Numbered from the stretch's first letter, positions 1-8,792 are shown. The stretch is 64,000 nucleotides of DNA from UBA5429 sp942493315 (GCA_942493315.1 OW818690.1:2108001-2172000); one strand, 5' to 3'. A program made the numbers and translations. Notes: generated by a model from the sequence alone, not told the origin.

Positions 1-670
1 TGACACTGATTAATTTGTTTAAAGGTTTAAGGTTTTAAGGTTTAAAGTTTAATAGTATTTCAATCATTCAACCTTTCAACCTTTCAACAGCGAAGCATTC
101 AACCTTTCAACAGTCCTTTGTCCTTCGTCCCTAATAGCACACAGATGACACGGATGGAACAGATTTTCACAGATAATAATGCCATAAATTCATAAATTAA
201 TATTCTAATATCCAAATAATGAAATATTTAGCCATTTTCTAATTTGCTAATTTACGAATTTGCTAATTGTCTTTAGTCCTTTGTCCTAATGGAACGCGGA
301 TGCCACGGATTTTCAAACGCGGATTTAAACGAATCTGTTTTAATCAGCGTTGCAAAGCATCCGTATAATCTGCGTTCTATTTTTTATAATAGCCACGAAT
401 GTCACGAATTAAAAATAATAACTAAAACCCAAAACTCAAAAACTACTTTCGCCTTTCGCTTTTAGCCTTTCGCCCTAAAAGCACACAGATGACACAGATG
501 GAACAGATTTTCACAGATTTATTTCGGTTCACTAAGTATCACAATGTTTTCACAAAGTAAAAAAAGTTTTTTCTTAGTGAAACTTCTTTTTAACTTTGAG
601 TGACTTGGTGCTCCCTGAAAAAGGCGCGAATTAAAACTAATATCCAAAACCCAAAACCCAAAACCCAAGT
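1..670. repeat. Gene-free stretch of dispersed repeats
   Basis: No coding region is seen here. The stretch is a patchwork of the window's repeat families: heptamer/octamer tracts (TTTAAGG-like and CTTTCAAC-like) at about 15-115, the 'acacagatgacac..gga' family (A) at about 137-175 and 481-518, and a palindromic 'AAGAAGTTT..AAACTTCTTTT' family (B) at about 529-614. The same families recur at more than ten other gene borders in the window, always between genes. Confidence 0.75.
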
Positions 671-682
671 CGTCCTTCGTCT

Positions 683-1558
683 TTATTCTTCGTAATAGTA
701 GGAGTAATCAATTCCTTTCATGAACATTTCACGGTCGTTGATTTGGGCTGTGAGTGCATCTAAAAGAAGCGATTTTAGATTTTGATCATTTGTTGGACTT
801 AATACCATCGCGTTCATATAATCATTCTTGCTGATTTTACTCCAATCGATACATTTTTTTATGTTTTTTTTGAGTATTAAATCTAGCCAAATCCTTGCAG
901 TTCTTCCATTTCCCTCCATAAATGGATGAGCAATGTTCATTTCAATGTATTTGTTAATAATCTCATCAAAGTTTCTTTCCGGCATCATTTCAATTTTCCC
1001 CAATGTTTGAGTTAAATATTGGGCATTTGCAAACTGAAAACCTCCTTTCGAGATGTTCATTTGTCGTATTTGTCCGGCAAAATGATATAAACCTCCAAAT
1101 AAATAGGCGTGGATTTGTTGCAATCCTTTGATGGTACCAACTTCTATGTTTTCGATAAACGAACTTTCAAAAAGAGCGTACGCTTTGGTTTTGCTTTTTC
1201 CATCAATGGTTTCATCACTATAGGTAAACCATTCAATAAACCGGTTTGCTTTTATACCAGGGAACTGTTTGCCTAACTTAATAATGCCTTCATAATCAAG
1301 CATGTCAGTTAAATAGCGTTTCCCATCTTTAGCCATTAATTTCAGTTGGGTAGTGTCACTAACCAACTCATTTTCCTCTTTTTTAAGTTTTGCTTTTAAA
1401 TACTTCCAATAGTTGCGAACCTTGGAATACTCATCCTGATTGGTGAGAACTGCAATAATATCTAATACCGAAAACCACCATTTAGAATGCTCATCATCCC
1501 AAACAGCCCGAACCTCGCGGTCATCAAAGAATCGGATTGAAATTTTAGTATTGCTCAT
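683..1558 (-). CDS. Fic family protein with N-terminal BRO-N/KilA-like region
   Basis: The C-terminal half is a Fic domain with the catalytic loop HPFMEGNGRT at residues 211-220 (consensus HPFxxGNGR). Such proteins usually transfer AMP, or another nucleotide part, onto a target hydroxyl. The first ~115 residues (WWFSVLDIIAVL.., a tryptophan-rich start) resemble the N-terminal BRO-N type region of phage and accessory DNA-binding proteins, but this assignment is weaker. I do not see a clear [ST]xxxE[GN] inhibitory motif. The length of 291 residues fits Fic proteins with an extra N-terminal domain. It is monocistronic, with a TATATTTG promoter element about 50 bp upstream and repeat DNA on both sides. 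Confidence 0.85.
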   Translation of the reverse strand: MSNTKISIRFFDDREVRAVWDDEHSKWWFSVLDIIAVLTNQDEYSKVRNYWKYLKAKLKKEENELVSDTTQLKLMAKDGKRYLTDMLDYEGIIKLGKQFPGIKANRFIEWFTYSDETIDGKSKTKAYALFESSFIENIEVGTIKGLQQIHAYLFGGLYHFAGQIRQMNISKGGFQFANAQYLTQTLGKIEMMPERNFDEIINKYIEMNIAHPFMEGNGRTARIWLDLILKKNIKKCIDWSKISKNDYMNAMVLSPTNDQNLKSLLLDALTAQINDREMFMKGIDYSYYYEE

Positions 1559-1609
1559 TTTGTGTTAGATAATCAGATAGTTAGAATGTTTTTTTTACAT
1601 ATTTTTCTG

Positions 1610-1617
1610 CAAATATA
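1610..1617 (-). promoter_or_regulatory. Bacteroidota -7 promoter element for the Fic gene
   Basis: TATATTTG on the minus strand matches the Bacteroidota -7 consensus TAnnTTTG and lies about 50 bp upstream of the Fic start. I see no convincing TTTG -33 box. Confidence 0.55.
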
Positions 1618-1639
1618 ACGATTTTTTTGAAAATAATGA

Positions 1640-1893
1640 AGCGAATGAATGAAAAATGAAAAATAATTTTTATCCTCTTCGCCTTTCGCCCTCATAGCAC
1701 ACAGATGACACAGATGAAACAGATTTTCACAGATATATATTGGTTCACAATGTTTCTCAAAGTTTACACAAAGTAAACGAAGTATTTTCTTTGTGAAACT
1801 TCTTTTAACTTTGAGTGACTTGGTGCTCCTATAAAATGCCGCGAATCCGCTAATAATTTTTTTTTGTCTGTAGTCTGTTGTCCGTAGTCCGTT
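1640..1893. repeat. Gene-free repeat block with heptamer tract
   Basis: The block contains a family A copy at about 1698-1733, a family B palindromic copy at about 1741-1829, and five consecutive 7-bp units of the GTCTGTA/GTCCGTT type at about 1867-1900. The last of these runs into the end of the lipoate ligase gene. No gene is supported here. Confidence 0.7.
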
Positions 1894-1895
1894 GT

Positions 1896-2504
1896 CTAGC
1901 AAAACTCCTCCACTATCGATTCCTCTAGCTTCTCATAAGATAGCTGATACCCCGCTTCTTGTAAGGAGGTGACAAACTCTTTGTGGGATCGACCCTGGCG
2001 GTAATCGGGCTCCTTGGTGGGGTGACTGATATATTTGGAGATTGTGTCTATGTTTTCGGAGATGTTGAGCACAGCATGATAAAACATTTTCTGAGTGGTG
2101 CGGTAGATCGAGGAACCTAATATTTTTTTGTCATAAATGGTGATATCGGAGATCCCTTTTTGATTCAACCCTCTTACCCCTTGTTTTTCCAATGCTGAAA
2201 TAATGCCATTATTGACCCTTGCAAAATATGGCTTCGGATTCTGTAAAGTGGGAACCCGAAATGCTACGGAAATGACGAGCATATTCTTAGTTAAAATCAC
2301 TGTTTCCCCTCCCGATGGTCGCTTGTAAACAGGGATCTGATCCTTCACTACAGAATCAACAATAAGCGAAGTTTCAGGATGATTGCTCTGCCCTAAAACC
2401 AAACAGGTTTGTTCGGGTCTCCATACCTTTACAGTGTAATCATCCTGATGCTCCATGATGTCGAAGTCGGGTAAATCGTAGTTTTTAACAGTGATTTGAT
2501 CCAT
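1896..2504 (-). CDS. Lipoate-protein ligase A-type protein (short form)
   Basis: A BPL/LplA/LipB fold protein that attaches lipoate or octanoate to the lysine of lipoyl domains. The motif RPSGGETV (near residue 62) corresponds to the RRxxGGG(A/T)V substrate loop. DKKILGSSIYR near residue 128 corresponds to the ligase motif around the catalytic lysine (GKKxxGSA). At 202 residues it lacks the C-terminal accessory domain of full LplA (~330 residues), like other small LplA-like proteins. It is the last gene of the 2-oxoacid dehydrogenase operon, 40 bp after E3, which strongly suggests that it modifies the E2 encoded two genes upstream. A LipM-like octanoyltransferase role cannot be excluded. Confidence 0.85.
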   Translation of the reverse strand: MDQITVKNYDLPDFDIMEHQDDYTVKVWRPEQTCLVLGQSNHPETSLIVDSVVKDQIPVYKRPSGGETVILTKNMLVISVAFRVPTLQNPKPYFARVNNGIISALEKQGVRGLNQKGISDITIYDKKILGSSIYRTTQKMFYHAVLNISENIDTISKYISHPTKEPDYRQGRSHKEFVTSLQEAGYQLSYEKLEESIVEEFC

Positions 2505-2544
2505 AGTTGACTTATTTTTTTGTTTTTAGATTGATTTGTAAAAT

Positions 2545-3897
2545 CTATTTGTGAATCGCCTTGTCCACCGCATCAAATGCGGCTTCCATGAATATTTCGG
2601 AGATGGTCGGATGTGCATGTATGGTTTGAGCTACATCGTAAATGGTTCCCTCAATACTCATGTATGCGGCGGCTTCTGCAATCATATCAGTGGCGTGCTC
2701 TGCCACAATCTGAACCCCTAGAACCTGCCCATATTTTTTGTCGGAGTAGATGCGTAACGATCCCTCTGCACTTCCTTCTGTGAGTGCTTTGCCGTTGGCT
2801 GTCAAAGGGAAATCACTCATCTTGTAGTCAATCCCTTCCTCTTTGAGTTGATTTTCAGTCATCCCAATCTGTGCCATTTCTGGATAGGTGTAGATGTTTA
2901 ATGGATAGTTCCTGAAATTGAAATCGGCTTGTATCCCTTTCAAATGGTTGACCACATGAAGACCTTGTGCAGATGCCACATGTGCCAGATAACTCTTTCC
3001 ATTGACATCACCTACCGCATAAATGTTGGGAATATTGGTCTGAAATGCTTCATTGGCAGTAATAAATCCTTGTTGATCCAAAGTAATCTCGATGTTGGAA
3101 GAGGGAATAATCCCTTTTCTGAAACTGCAGTTGACCATAAGATCACATGGAATCGATTTCTCTTCGATTTTGATCTCTCCATCGCTGAAGTCACTGGGTT
3201 TTGAAGCGTAAATTACAGGAATCTCCCATTTTTGCAAAAGTTTTTTAGCATAATCCATCAAGAATGGATCTGCTCCCGGGATGATGTTTGGATCGGTGCC
3301 AATCAGACTCACTTTTTTGCCAATCATTTTGAAAAACTGCGCCATCTCGACAGCTACTGCGCCCATCCCAAAAACAACCAGATTTTCTGGAAGTTCAGTG
3401 AGCTCAAAAAGATGTTCAAGCTCCACCATCTTTACTTGTGGATCTAATCCTTCGATTTTAGTAGGGTAGGAACCGGTTGCAATGATGATATGATCGGTTT
3501 CGATCGCTCTATTGTCAACAGTTATGGTGTTTTTATCCCGGATCATCGCTTCGCCGGTGAACACTTCGACCCCATTTTTCTTTAACAGGAAGGATACCCC
3601 ACCGGTGAGTTTACGTACTATTTTGGTTGCTCTTTTTTTGGCTTTTTCCCAGTTGAAAGAGAGTTTATCTACGTCGATACCGTCAATACCAAACTCCGCC
3701 CCATTTTGAATGTGATGAAACATCTTTCCACTCTCAATGAGCGCTTTGGTGGGAATACAACCCCAATTGAGGCACATTCCTCCAATATATTTTTTCTCTA
3801 TGAGCGCCACTTTAAGGCCAACCTGACCGGCGCGGATGGCAGCCACATAACCTGCGGGACCTGCTCCAATGATTACTACATCGTATTTCATATTCAT
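2545..3897 (-). CDS. lpdA: Dihydrolipoyl dehydrogenase (E3)
   Basis: A 450-residue FAD flavoprotein that reoxidises dihydrolipoamide on E2 with NAD+. Visible features are the N-terminal FAD-binding GAGPAG (residues 11-16), the redox disulfide motif CLNWGC (Cys42/Cys47), a central NAD-binding segment (VFGMGAVAVEMA), the second FAD motif (IYAVGDVNG) and the C-terminal HAHPTISE with the active-site His/Glu pair. The glutathione-reductase-type dimer domain is complete and the length is normal. It lies 15 bp downstream of E2 in an unbroken operon, so it is the dedicated E3 of this complex. The start MNMKYDVVII places the Rossmann strand at the expected position; M3 is an alternative. Confidence 0.97.
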   Translation of the reverse strand: MNMKYDVVIIGAGPAGYVAAIRAGQVGLKVALIEKKYIGGMCLNWGCIPTKALIESGKMFHHIQNGAEFGIDGIDVDKLSFNWEKAKKRATKIVRKLTGGVSFLLKKNGVEVFTGEAMIRDKNTITVDNRAIETDHIIIATGSYPTKIEGLDPQVKMVELEHLFELTELPENLVVFGMGAVAVEMAQFFKMIGKKVSLIGTDPNIIPGADPFLMDYAKKLLQKWEIPVIYASKPSDFSDGEIKIEEKSIPCDLMVNCSFRKGIIPSSNIEITLDQQGFITANEAFQTNIPNIYAVGDVNGKSYLAHVASAQGLHVVNHLKGIQADFNFRNYPLNIYTYPEMAQIGMTENQLKEEGIDYKMSDFPLTANGKALTEGSAEGSLRIYSDKKYGQVLGVQIVAEHATDMIAEAAAYMSIEGTIYDVAQTIHAHPTISEIFMEAAFDAVDKAIHK

Positions 3898-3912
3898 TTT
3901 CCTCTCTTTAAA

Positions 3913-5196
3913 TTATTCAATAATCATTAATACAGGTTCGTTTAAATAGGCCATCACAGTGTTCATGAAACGGGTGGTTTCTCCGCCATCTACAATACGA
4001 TGATCCACAGAGAGTGACAATGGGAAAAAGCTCCCTTTTACCACTTCTGTCCCTTTGAAAATGGGCTTTTCGAACAATCGCCCGATCCCCAGAATAGCTG
4101 CTTGTGGGTAGTTGATCACCGGAACGGCATACAACCCTCCAATCGAACCGTAATTGGTTACGGTAAAGGTGCCATCTTTCATGTCATCTAACGAAAGTTG
4201 TCGGTTCCGTGCTTTCTCGGAAATCTCCATCACTTTTACCGCCAATTCTGCGATAGTTAACTGATCTACATCCCGAATTACAGGAACGACCAAACCATCT
4301 TCTGTATCTACAGCGATCCCAATATTTACATAGTTTTTAAATACCATGCGGTTTCCTTCGAGATCTAGTTCAGCGTTTAAAGTGGGGTGTTTCTTAAGAC
4401 TAAGTGCCACTGCTTTGAGTACAAAAGGAAGAAAGCTGAGCTTGATCTCTTTCTCCGCCAATTGTTTTTTGAATTTTTCCCGTATCCTGATCAATTCAGT
4501 GATCTCCACCTCTTCATGAACAGTCATGTGCACTGCAGTGTGCTTAGAGGTTGTCATGTTTTTGGCAATCGTTTTCCTGATTTGGGTGAGTGGCTTGTAG
4601 GTGATTCTGTCTGTTGGAAGTTGAGGAACCAGTTTGGCATGATCTTCGATTCGTTTGGAACTTTCAAAGTAGCTTTTGATATCCTCTTTCATCACACGAC
4701 CACCCGGTCCTGTGCCTGTAACTTTGTTGATATCCACATTGAACTCTCTGGCATAAGCACGAGCAACCGGAGTTGCCAACACTTTCTTTGCACTCTTTTC
4801 AACTGCTGCAGGTTGTGAGGAAGCCCCTTCATCACTGGATGGAAGGTAGGCGTTATTTCCGGCTACTTCGAGTGTTCCCACTACGCCGGCTCCTTTTTCT
4901 TCTACCACTTCAAATTCCGGTTTCTTTTGTTCTGCTACAGCAGCGGCTCCTTCAATACCTTCTATCTCAATTTCAACTAATGGGTTGCCCACGTGAATCA
5001 CCTCACCAATTTTGCCGTACACCATAGTAAGTGTACCGGTTTTTGGTGATGGGATGTCGGTAACCACTTTATCAGTTTCCATTTTCACTAGGGGGTCGCC
5101 CGATTTTATCTGTTGCCCTTTCACAACGTACCATTGAAGTATGGTGCCTTCATCAAGACCTTCGCCAATGTCGGGGAAATTAAATATATATCTCAT
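3913..5196 (-). CDS. Dihydrolipoamide acyltransferase (E2) of a 2-oxoacid dehydrogenase complex
   Basis: A 427-residue E2 core protein. It begins with one lipoyl domain (lipoylated Lys43 in METDKVVTDIPSP), followed by a linker, a peripheral-subunit-binding domain at about 140-180 (TPVARAYARE..GTGPGGRVMKEDI) and a C-terminal catalytic domain ending with the DHRIVDGG motif. It transfers the acyl group from lipoate to CoA. One lipoyl domain is typical of branched-chain (Bkd) complexes and of many Gram-positive-like pyruvate complexes, so I cannot decide the substrate from sequence. The gene starts 11 bp after E1 beta. Confidence 0.95.
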   Translation of the reverse strand: MRYIFNFPDIGEGLDEGTILQWYVVKGQQIKSGDPLVKMETDKVVTDIPSPKTGTLTMVYGKIGEVIHVGNPLVEIEIEGIEGAAAVAEQKKPEFEVVEEKGAGVVGTLEVAGNNAYLPSSDEGASSQPAAVEKSAKKVLATPVARAYAREFNVDINKVTGTGPGGRVMKEDIKSYFESSKRIEDHAKLVPQLPTDRITYKPLTQIRKTIAKNMTTSKHTAVHMTVHEEVEITELIRIREKFKKQLAEKEIKLSFLPFVLKAVALSLKKHPTLNAELDLEGNRMVFKNYVNIGIAVDTEDGLVVPVIRDVDQLTIAELAVKVMEISEKARNRQLSLDDMKDGTFTVTNYGSIGGLYAVPVINYPQAAILGIGRLFEKPIFKGTEVVKGSFFPLSLSVDHRIVDGGETTRFMNTVMAYLNEPVLMIIE

Positions 5197-5207
5197 GTTT
5201 TCTCAAT

Positions 5208-6185
5208 TTAAAATTTCATTAATCTTTCCAACTCATAGAATATCTTTTCGGGAGTTTGCATATAAAAATGTTCTCCTCGTGGTAGTGGCACGATGGTGTC
5301 AAAAGCAGCAATCCGTTTTGGAGGTGCCTCTAAGTAAAGAAATGCTTCTTCAGTTGCGATGGAAGTGATTTCAGCAGCCAATCCGAATGTTTTAGGTTCT
5401 TCTGTTACAATGGCCAGTTTGCCGGTTTTTTGGATCGATTTGATGATGGTGTCTTTATCGATTGGATAAATACTGCGTAAGTCGATCAACTCGATGGAGA
5501 TATTGGCTTGTTTCGCCATCACCATCGCTTTTTGCACTTCACGGATCATGGCGCCATAGGCCACCACAGTGATGTCAGTACCTTCAGTTAAAACCTTGGC
5601 CTTTCCGATTGGTATAGAGAATTTCTCATCCGCAACTTCTTGTTTTATAGCGCGGTAGATCCGTTTAGGTTCCATGAAAATCACGGTATCGTCACTCTCA
5701 ATGGCGGAGATCAGCATCCCTTTGGCATCGTGAGGGGTAGATGGTATCACCACTTTGATTCCCGGGATATGTCCATATAAAGCTTCCATACTTTCGGAGT
5801 GATGTTCGAGGGCATTGATACCGCCTCCGTAAGGGAAACGGATCACCATTGGGGTTTTGAACTTGCCACGGGTCCGGTTGTGGATGCGCGCAGCATGGGA
5901 GATGATCTGGTTAAATGCAGGGTACACAAATCCGCAGAACTGAAGCTCTACGATAGGTCTGAGTCCGGCTATAGCCATTCCCACTGCGCTACCCACAATG
6001 GCTGATTCTGCTAGTGGGGAGTCGAAAACCCGATGCTCTCCGTATTTTTGCTGGAGCTCTTCGGTGACTCTAAAAACACCACCTTCGGTGCCGACATCTT
6101 CGCCAAAAACCACCACATTGGGGTCTTCCGCTAATTTTATATCAAGGGCATTATTGATTGCCTGAACCATATTCATTACTTTCAT
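5208..6185 (-). CDS. 2-oxoacid dehydrogenase E1 component, beta subunit
   Basis: A 325-residue transketolase-like pyrimidine-binding protein. The N-terminus (VQAINNALD..) and the segment VVVFGEDVGTEGGVFRVTEELQ are characteristic of PdhB/BkdB, and the conserved FDSPLAESAIVG follows. It forms an alpha2beta2 E1 with the next gene upstream and supplies the catalytic glutamate that activates thiamine diphosphate. Its start overlaps the stop of E1 alpha by 4 bp, which suggests translational coupling and equal stoichiometry. The separate alpha and beta genes distinguish this from the homodimeric AceE type. Confidence 0.95.
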   Translation of the reverse strand: MKVMNMVQAINNALDIKLAEDPNVVVFGEDVGTEGGVFRVTEELQQKYGEHRVFDSPLAESAIVGSAVGMAIAGLRPIVELQFCGFVYPAFNQIISHAARIHNRTRGKFKTPMVIRFPYGGGINALEHHSESMEALYGHIPGIKVVIPSTPHDAKGMLISAIESDDTVIFMEPKRIYRAIKQEVADEKFSIPIGKAKVLTEGTDITVVAYGAMIREVQKAMVMAKQANISIELIDLRSIYPIDKDTIIKSIQKTGKLAIVTEEPKTFGLAAEITSIATEEAFLYLEAPPKRIAAFDTIVPLPRGEHFYMQTPEKIFYELERLMKF

Positions 6186-7276
6186 TGTTTATTCTCCTTC
6201 CATTTCAAAAAATTCTCATATTCTGTTTGTTGTACCTTCAAATCGTCCGGCATATCCACGTAAGTGTATTTGAAAACATCTTCCAACTTATAGGGTGGCA
6301 CATGTTCTGCTTCATCAAACTGTTTATCCACTTCCAACTTAAATTGTTCTACGATTTGTTGCTCTTGCTCATCATTCCAAAGGTTTTTGTCCTTTAGATA
6401 TTTGTTAAACCGAATCAATGGATCGGTCATCTGCCAAAGTTGTTCCTCCTCTGAAGTTCTATATTTTGTAGGGTCATCTGAGGTGGTGTGAGCACCTTGA
6501 CGATAAGTCAACGCCTCAATCAACACCGGACCATTTCCCGCTTCTGCGTATTCTGCAGCTTCCTTTAGGGCCACATACATGGCGAAGAAGTCGTTGCCAT
6601 CCACTTTGATCCCCGGCATTCCGTAAGCGAACGACTTAACGGCGATATTCACCGAGTTCATCTGTCTCTTCACGGGTACCGAGATAGCGAATTGGTTGTT
6701 TTGCACGATAAACACGACCGGCACTTGCCAAACCGATGCAAAGTTCAACGCTTCATGGAAGTCACCTTCTGAGGTTCCACCGTCGCCAACAACAGCAAAA
6801 ACCACATCTTTCTCTTTTTTGTACTTGATAGCGTAGCCGATTCCCGCACCATGCAATAACTGAGATGCGATAGGAACCGATATGGGCAATAGTTTTTTAG
6901 CATTTTTGAATAGGGATCCATCTTCGTACCCCATGTAATACATGAAAACTTCTTTTAGAGTAGCACCTTTGGCCAACCATGCTCCCAATTCTCTAAAGGC
7001 GGGCACGAGCCAGTCCTCTTCGCGCATCACTTTGCCAAGGGCTCCGGAGATCGCTTCTTGACCAAGGTTGGGTGGGTAGGTGTACATTCTGCCCTGACGT
7101 TGATAGGAAACAGCCATATAGTCAGCCGTACGGGCAAAGAGCATATCTTTGTAGGCTTGAGTAACGAAAGGGTCATCCAAATCGGGCATCAGCTCCGGAT
7201 GGATCACCTTTCCATCGTTATCCATAATCCTCAAAATCTGATCTTCTAAAGGGTTATATTGTTCAAATAGATTCAT
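6182..7276 (-). CDS. 2-oxoacid dehydrogenase E1 component, alpha subunit
   Basis: A 364-residue thiamine diphosphate-binding subunit. The ThDP/Mg motif begins at GDGGTSEGDFHEAL and closes at IVQNNQFAIS, the classic GDG..NN signature. The C-terminal half contains the conserved TYRQGAHTTSDDPTKYR loop around the regulatory serine region of BCKDH/PDH E1 alpha. It is the first gene of the operon E1a-E1b-E2-E3-lplA. The family relationship (HTTSDDPTKYR and the split E1) favours a branched-chain or pyruvate complex; the exact substrate is unresolved. No TAnnTTTG element is seen close upstream. Confidence 0.94.
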   Translation of the reverse strand: MNLFEQYNPLEDQILRIMDNDGKVIHPELMPDLDDPFVTQAYKDMLFARTADYMAVSYQRQGRMYTYPPNLGQEAISGALGKVMREEDWLVPAFRELGAWLAKGATLKEVFMYYMGYEDGSLFKNAKKLLPISVPIASQLLHGAGIGYAIKYKKEKDVVFAVVGDGGTSEGDFHEALNFASVWQVPVVFIVQNNQFAISVPVKRQMNSVNIAVKSFAYGMPGIKVDGNDFFAMYVALKEAAEYAEAGNGPVLIEALTYRQGAHTTSDDPTKYRTSEEEQLWQMTDPLIRFNKYLKDKNLWNDEQEQQIVEQFKLEVDKQFDEAEHVPPYKLEDVFKYTYVDMPDDLKVQQTEYENFLKWKENKQ

Positions 7277-7560
7277 AATTTTAATATTTTGTTATATATA
7301 TTTTATACAATTAGACTTATAGATAACATAAATGTAACACTGAAATTGTATAGATTTTTTGAATAGCAATAATAGATGGAAACTAATTGTTCTTATTAGC
7401 TATTGGGTTTTAGGTTTTGGGTTTTAGTTATCAGTATTTACTTTTTACTTCTTACTTCTTACTTCTTACTTCTTACTTCTTACTTTTTACTTCTTACTTT
7501 TTACTTCTTACTTTTTACTTCTTACTTTTTTCCCCCTTTCCCTTGCCTCTTTTTCCCACA
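7277..7560. repeat. Gene-free stretch with TTACTTC heptamer array
   Basis: Upstream of the dehydrogenase operon, AT-rich DNA is followed by about a dozen tandem 7-bp units of the TTACTTC/TTACTTT type at roughly 7437-7530. This is the reverse-complement type of the large array at 15858-16010. No gene is visible. Confidence 0.75.
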
Positions 7561-7586
7561 TTAGCTTATTAATCAGGGTGTTCCGG

Positions 7587-7764
7587 CTCGCAGGCTTGTT
7601 CATGGCAACGGCGCTTCGATACGAAACCTATTTTGTCTTATTTCCGAAGTTTTGTCTATAATGCAGTTTCTACTCAGCGACCTTGGTTTTGTGATACAGA
7701 TGCTCTAATCTAAGGTCGCTGAGTAGAAAATTCGAGCCTGCGAGAATTTTCGTATCGAAGCGCC
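7587..7764. repeat. Large complex inverted repeat with crossing stems
   Basis: There are three pairs of inverted arms. CTCGCAGGCTTG (7587-7598) pairs with 7733-7744. GGCGCTTCGATACGAAA (7610-7626) pairs with 7747-7764. CTACTCAGCGACCTT (7670-7684) pairs perfectly with 7712-7726. The first two pairs cross each other, so one transcript could form only a pseudoknot-like fold; alternatively the arms were rearranged. GC content is higher than the surroundings. No coding potential is seen. It lies just upstream of the toxin-antitoxin pair. Confidence 0.7.
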
Positions 7765-7877
7765 GATACCAAAATAATGAATAATGAAAAATGGGAACCT
7801 TCATCTTTCCCGGTTTTGATATCAAACATAAGATTAAATTTTTTTAAAATATACTTGATTAATATACTAAAAAGATA

Positions 7878-7885
7878 TACTTTTG
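7878..7885 (+). promoter_or_regulatory. -7 promoter element of the toxin-antitoxin operon
   Basis: TACTTTTG matches TAnnTTTG and lies 20 bp upstream of the antitoxin ATG at 7906. That would give a very short leader and supports this ATG over an in-frame upstream start. Confidence 0.5.
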
Positions 7886-7905
7886 CAATATCAATTAATT
7901 GTATT

Positions 7906-8136
7906 ATGAAAACTGTATCATTAAAAATAGACGATTCGATTTTTGGAGAGACTGAAAATATCCTTTCTCGGATTAAAGTTCCCAGAAACCGATACATTAA
8001 TGAAGCTTTAAAATATTATAATAAGCTTCAGAGAAGATTAATATTAGAGAAGAAACTTAAATCTGATTCCGATTTAATCAAAAATGACTCCATTAATGTC
8101 TTAAAGGATTTCGAAAGGATTGATTATGTCGATTAA
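7906..8136 (+). CDS. Antitoxin of a MazF-type toxin-antitoxin pair
   Basis: A 76-residue protein starting MKTVSLKIDD, with the short strand plus two helices pattern of ribbon-helix-helix antitoxins (VSLKIDDSIFGETENILSRIKVPRNRYINEALKYY). The C-terminal half is charged and lysine-rich, as expected for the toxin-wrapping tail. Its stop overlaps the toxin start by 11 bp. RHH antitoxins normally repress their own operon together with the toxin, and the promoter element 20 bp upstream is well placed for that. I chose the ATG at 7906 because the longer in-frame extension crosses the promoter. Confidence 0.75.
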   Translation: MKTVSLKIDDSIFGETENILSRIKVPRNRYINEALKYYNKLQRRLILEKKLKSDSDLIKNDSINVLKDFERIDYVD

Positions 8137-8473
8137 ACAATATGAAATCTGGTTTGCTGATTTGAATCCTCAAATTGGAACTGAACCAGGAAAAACAAGA
8201 CCTGTTTTGATCTTGCAGACCAATTTGCTAAATAAAATACCCCATCCATCAACCATTATCTGCCTCATCACAACACACGTTGAAAAAGACGCAGATATTT
8301 TAAGAGTTCATCTAAAAAAGGGAATGGCCAATTTAAATGAAAACTGCGATATCATGATTGATCAAATTCGGGCGATTGATAATACACGATTGACGAAAAA
8401 GCTAGGTGACTTACCTTCAACATTGATTGATAAGGTAAAAGAAAATATTTTGATAACACTCGATTTAGAATAA
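8126..8473 (+). CDS. MazF/PemK-family toxin (endoribonuclease)
   Basis: A 115-residue protein of the PemK/MazF fold. Diagnostic segments are YEIWFADLNPQIGTEPGKTRPVLILQ near the N-terminus (G-DL-P..G-E..K-RPVLIL) and CDIMIDQIRAIDNTRL in the second half. Family members cleave mRNA at short sequences and are neutralised by the cognate antitoxin encoded immediately upstream. ATG at 8126 (MSIKQYEIW) is preferred over TTG six bases earlier. The length is typical and no motif seems to be missing. Confidence 0.88.
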   Translation: MSIKQYEIWFADLNPQIGTEPGKTRPVLILQTNLLNKIPHPSTIICLITTHVEKDADILRVHLKKGMANLNENCDIMIDQIRAIDNTRLTKKLGDLPSTLIDKVKENILITLDLE

Positions 8474-8490
8474 GAGATAAACTGAGACTT

Positions 8491-8556
8491 CGGACCACAG
8501 ACTACGGACCACAGACTACGGACCACAGACTACGGACCACAGACTAAGGACTACAG
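8491..8556. repeat. Tandem 14-bp repeat downstream of the toxin gene
   Basis: Four to five copies of the 14-bp unit GGACCACAGACTAC (two related heptamers) lie in direct tandem, with the last copy decayed. No coding role is visible. Confidence 0.85.
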
Positions 8557-8666
8557 ATTAATGAAAAATGAAGAATGAAATCCTTAACCCTTCGCCTTGA
8601 GCCTTTCACCCTATTTAAGTTTTTTTAAACAATTTAAATAATTGATTGTTTTTAATAATTTTTTTG

Positions 8667-8674
8667 TACATTTG
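8667..8674 (+). promoter_or_regulatory. -7 promoter element upstream of the lipoprotein gene
   Basis: TACATTTG fits TAnnTTTG and lies about 120 bp upstream of the lipoprotein start, implying a long 5' leader. No TTTG at the exact -33 distance is seen. Confidence 0.4.
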
Positions 8675-8792
8675 CATCCAAGAATCATAAAAAAATATTG
8701 AGAAAAAAGAATGCTCAATGTTTAATTATGGAAATAATAATTGAGTTATATAAAGAGAAAAAGTTATGTATTCACTTTAAAAAAATAAGAAT

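Noticed and set aside
1573..1902. A minus-strand reading frame of 109 codons between the Fic and lipoate ligase genes.
   Set aside because: It lies across family A, family B and heptamer repeats and shows no protein-like features.
2929..6005. Several plus-strand open frames across the dehydrogenase operon.
   Set aside because: They are antisense to well-conserved E1/E2/E3 genes and have no recognisable motifs.
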